A stretch of 6,377 nucleotides of DNA. Source: Chromatiaceae bacterium (GTDB taxonomy: Bacteria; Pseudomonadota; Gammaproteobacteria; Chromatiales; Chromatiaceae). The DNA lies in the NCBI GenBank assembly GCA_012962365.1, contig DTXR01000064.1, positions 1 through 6,377 of the forward strand, read 5' to 3'. The notes beneath the pieces were generated by a model. It was not told the DNA's origin. It worked only from the letters and a program-made list of their open reading frames with translations, and searched no databases. Below, piece after piece: positions 5,744-6,377 of this stretch; the first letter of the stretch is position 1, and every line of letters begins with the position of its first letter. The position numbers and the translations under genes are program-made.

Positions 5744-6340
5744 TTATGCGGTGAAATTATGGAAGTAACGACAGATATTAAGCGAAATGACTTGATCCGT
5801 TTTAATCTTGCAATTCTGCCACGGATGAGGTCTACCTATGTGACCATTCTATCAATTGCAATCCTTGTGTTTGCATTTATCGCATGGAACAAAGGGTTTC
5901 CACAATCTAACAATGATTGGTTTGTAATTATTGCCGCAGCCATTGGTGGGGGTGTAGGTGGAATGTTCGCTGGGGTTCTAATATCGTTTATCTTCATACT
6001 TTTTTCTTCATCTTCAAGCAACGGCATTCTAGGAAAACATGAGTATAAACTGAGTAGTGAAGGCTTGTATGAAGTAACGAGTTCCAATGAAGGTTTGAGC
6101 AAGTGGGGTGGTATTCAGGAAGTGAAAGTGGTTGGACCATACATTCTGTTTAGAATATCCGGCTTTTTGTTTCACATAATTCCAAAGCGCAGTTTCTCAA
6201 CTACGGAAGATATGCATAGTTTTGTGACTGAGGCATTGGAACATTGGAAGAATGCGCATAACAAGGCCAATTGAGTCGGACTGGTTTTTCAGTGGCTGCG
6301 CTGTGCTTGCCGCTGAAAAACCAGCCGCTCATTGGCAACG
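5744..6340 (+). mobile_element. Integron gene cassette (597 bp) with its own attC
   Basis: Integron cassettes are single-gene circles cut at G^TT within the R' box of attC. Here GTTATGC at 5743-5749 marks the left boundary and GTTAGCG at 6340-6346 the right one. Joining G6340 to T5744 recreates an R' box, GTTATGCG, which is the exact complement of the R'' box CGCATAAC (6255-6262). This 8-bp match across nearly 600 bp is what a real cassette predicts, and it fixes both edges. The cassette holds one plus-strand gene whose stop codon lies inside attC, with almost no spare DNA, which is typical. It is AT-richer than the esterase and operon genes. No integrase gene lies on its 5' side within the window. 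Confidence 0.87.
5759..6274 (+). CDS. YcxB-like membrane protein, integron cassette cargo
   Basis: The product is 171 residues from the ATG at 5759, which is preceded by GGTGA (5750-5754). An in-frame ATG at 5741 is rejected because it straddles the cassette boundary and has no ribosome binding site. Two hydrophobic segments are visible: about 26-43 (TYVTILSIAILVFAFIAW) and a glycine-rich stretch at about 55-82. The soluble C-terminal half (about 90-164) resembles the YcxB-like domain: a strand-rich region with YKLSSEGLYEV, SKWGGIQEVKV (114-124), then HIIPKRSFS (139-147) and a final helix. The family occurs in many bacteria as small, two-helix inner-membrane proteins, and no function is firmly established. 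The C-terminal residues NKAN are encoded within attC. Codon use is AT-rich compared with the neighbours. The domain call comes from motif resemblance only. Confidence 0.75.
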   Translation: MEVTTDIKRNDLIRFNLAILPRMRSTYVTILSIAILVFAFIAWNKGFPQSNNDWFVIIAAAIGGGVGGMFAGVLISFIFILFSSSSSNGILGKHEYKLSSEGLYEVTSSNEGLSKWGGIQEVKVVGPYILFRISGFLFHIIPKRSFSTTEDMHSFVTEALEHWKNAHNKAN

Positions 6341-6346
6341 TTAGCG
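6256..6346 (+). repeat. attC recombination site of the cassette
   Basis: R'' is GCATAAC (6256-6262) and R' is GTTAGCG (6340-6346). L'' GCCAAT (6266-6271) pairs with L' ATTGGC (6331-6336). The central arms are long: CTGGTTTTTCAG (6281-6292) is perfectly complementary to CTGAAAAACCAG (6313-6324) and continues through TGGC/GCCG. A 12-nt terminal loop (6297-6308) remains. Between the L boxes and the central stem, the left arm has three extra unpaired bases (T6272, T6276, A6280), as expected for the extrahelical bases that orient folded attC. Cleavage is expected between G6340 and T6341. Confidence 0.9.
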
Positions 6347-6377
6347 GCAACGTAATCAAGGGAAATAACATGCAATA
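6341..6377 (+). mobile_element. Start of a second integron cassette (truncated by window end)
   Basis: The sequence beginning TTAGCGG at 6341 follows directly on the attC cleavage point and is expected to belong to the next cassette. Its own attC should then carry an R'' close to CGCTAAC. Alternatively it is the chromosomal flank of a lone cassette. The short leader followed by a ribosome binding site and an ATG favours a cassette. Confidence 0.55.
6370..6377 (+). CDS. Probable start of the next cassette gene (first codons only)
   Basis: An ATG at 6370-6372 is preceded by AAGGGA (6358-6363) with a 6-nt gap, a good ribosome binding site. Only Met-Gln can be read before the window ends. The position, about 30 bp after the cassette junction, is typical of cassette genes. 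Nothing can be said about the product. Confidence 0.45.

Noticed and set aside
5635..5749. Palindrome array read as a CRISPR array or as the attC of a preceding cassette
   Set aside because: Only three units with 16-17 bp spacers, units diverge, and no cas genes are present, so not CRISPR. No R''-type AAC box pairs with GTTATGC upstream, so not a standard attC.

Overview
The window looks like a chromosomal segment of a gammaproteobacterium. It holds a conserved housekeeping operon on the minus strand, a divergent esterase gene, and mobile DNA at both ends. The lineage call rests on gene order: lptM, lysA, dapF, a DUF484 gene and xerC in one direction is the arrangement known from Pseudomonas and relatives. 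The core genes are visibly GC-rich. The left edge (1-177) and the right end (about 5379-6377) are AT-richer, as expected of acquired DNA. I cannot name the genus.

Layout, left to right. Positions 1-177 hold the last 58 codons of an IS481-type transposase; the IS end is probably at about 160. Positions 178-220 are a short gap with a hairpin. Positions 221-4653 are a six-gene minus-strand operon, transcribed right to left: lptM (37-codon lipoprotein gene), lysA, a class I SAM methyltransferase, dapF, a DUF484/GAF-like gene and xerC. Junctions overlap by 1 or 4 nt, except a 6-nt gap before dapF. A good sigma70-like promoter for the operon lies at 4690-4717. Positions 4722-5378 encode a plus-strand alpha/beta-hydrolase carboxylesterase.

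Positions 5379-5743 hold no convincing gene. They do contain three 23-bp imperfect palindromes (5635-5736) with a period of 39-40 bp. The last one ends 7 bp before the left edge of an integron gene cassette (5744-6340). The cassette carries one membrane-protein gene (YcxB-like, 5759-6274) and ends in a well-formed attC site (6256-6346). A second cassette appears to begin at 6341, with a ribosome binding site and an ATG at 6370. No integron integrase is visible on the left, where one would be expected.

How the genes work together. LysA and DapF carry out the last steps of the diaminopimelate/lysine pathway, which feeds peptidoglycan and protein synthesis. LptM helps mature the outer-membrane LPS translocon. 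XerC resolves chromosome dimers. The methyltransferase between lysA and dapF has no assigned role and is an addition to the arrangement I know from Pseudomonas. The most noteworthy part of the window is the palindrome array directly followed by an integrase-less cassette.
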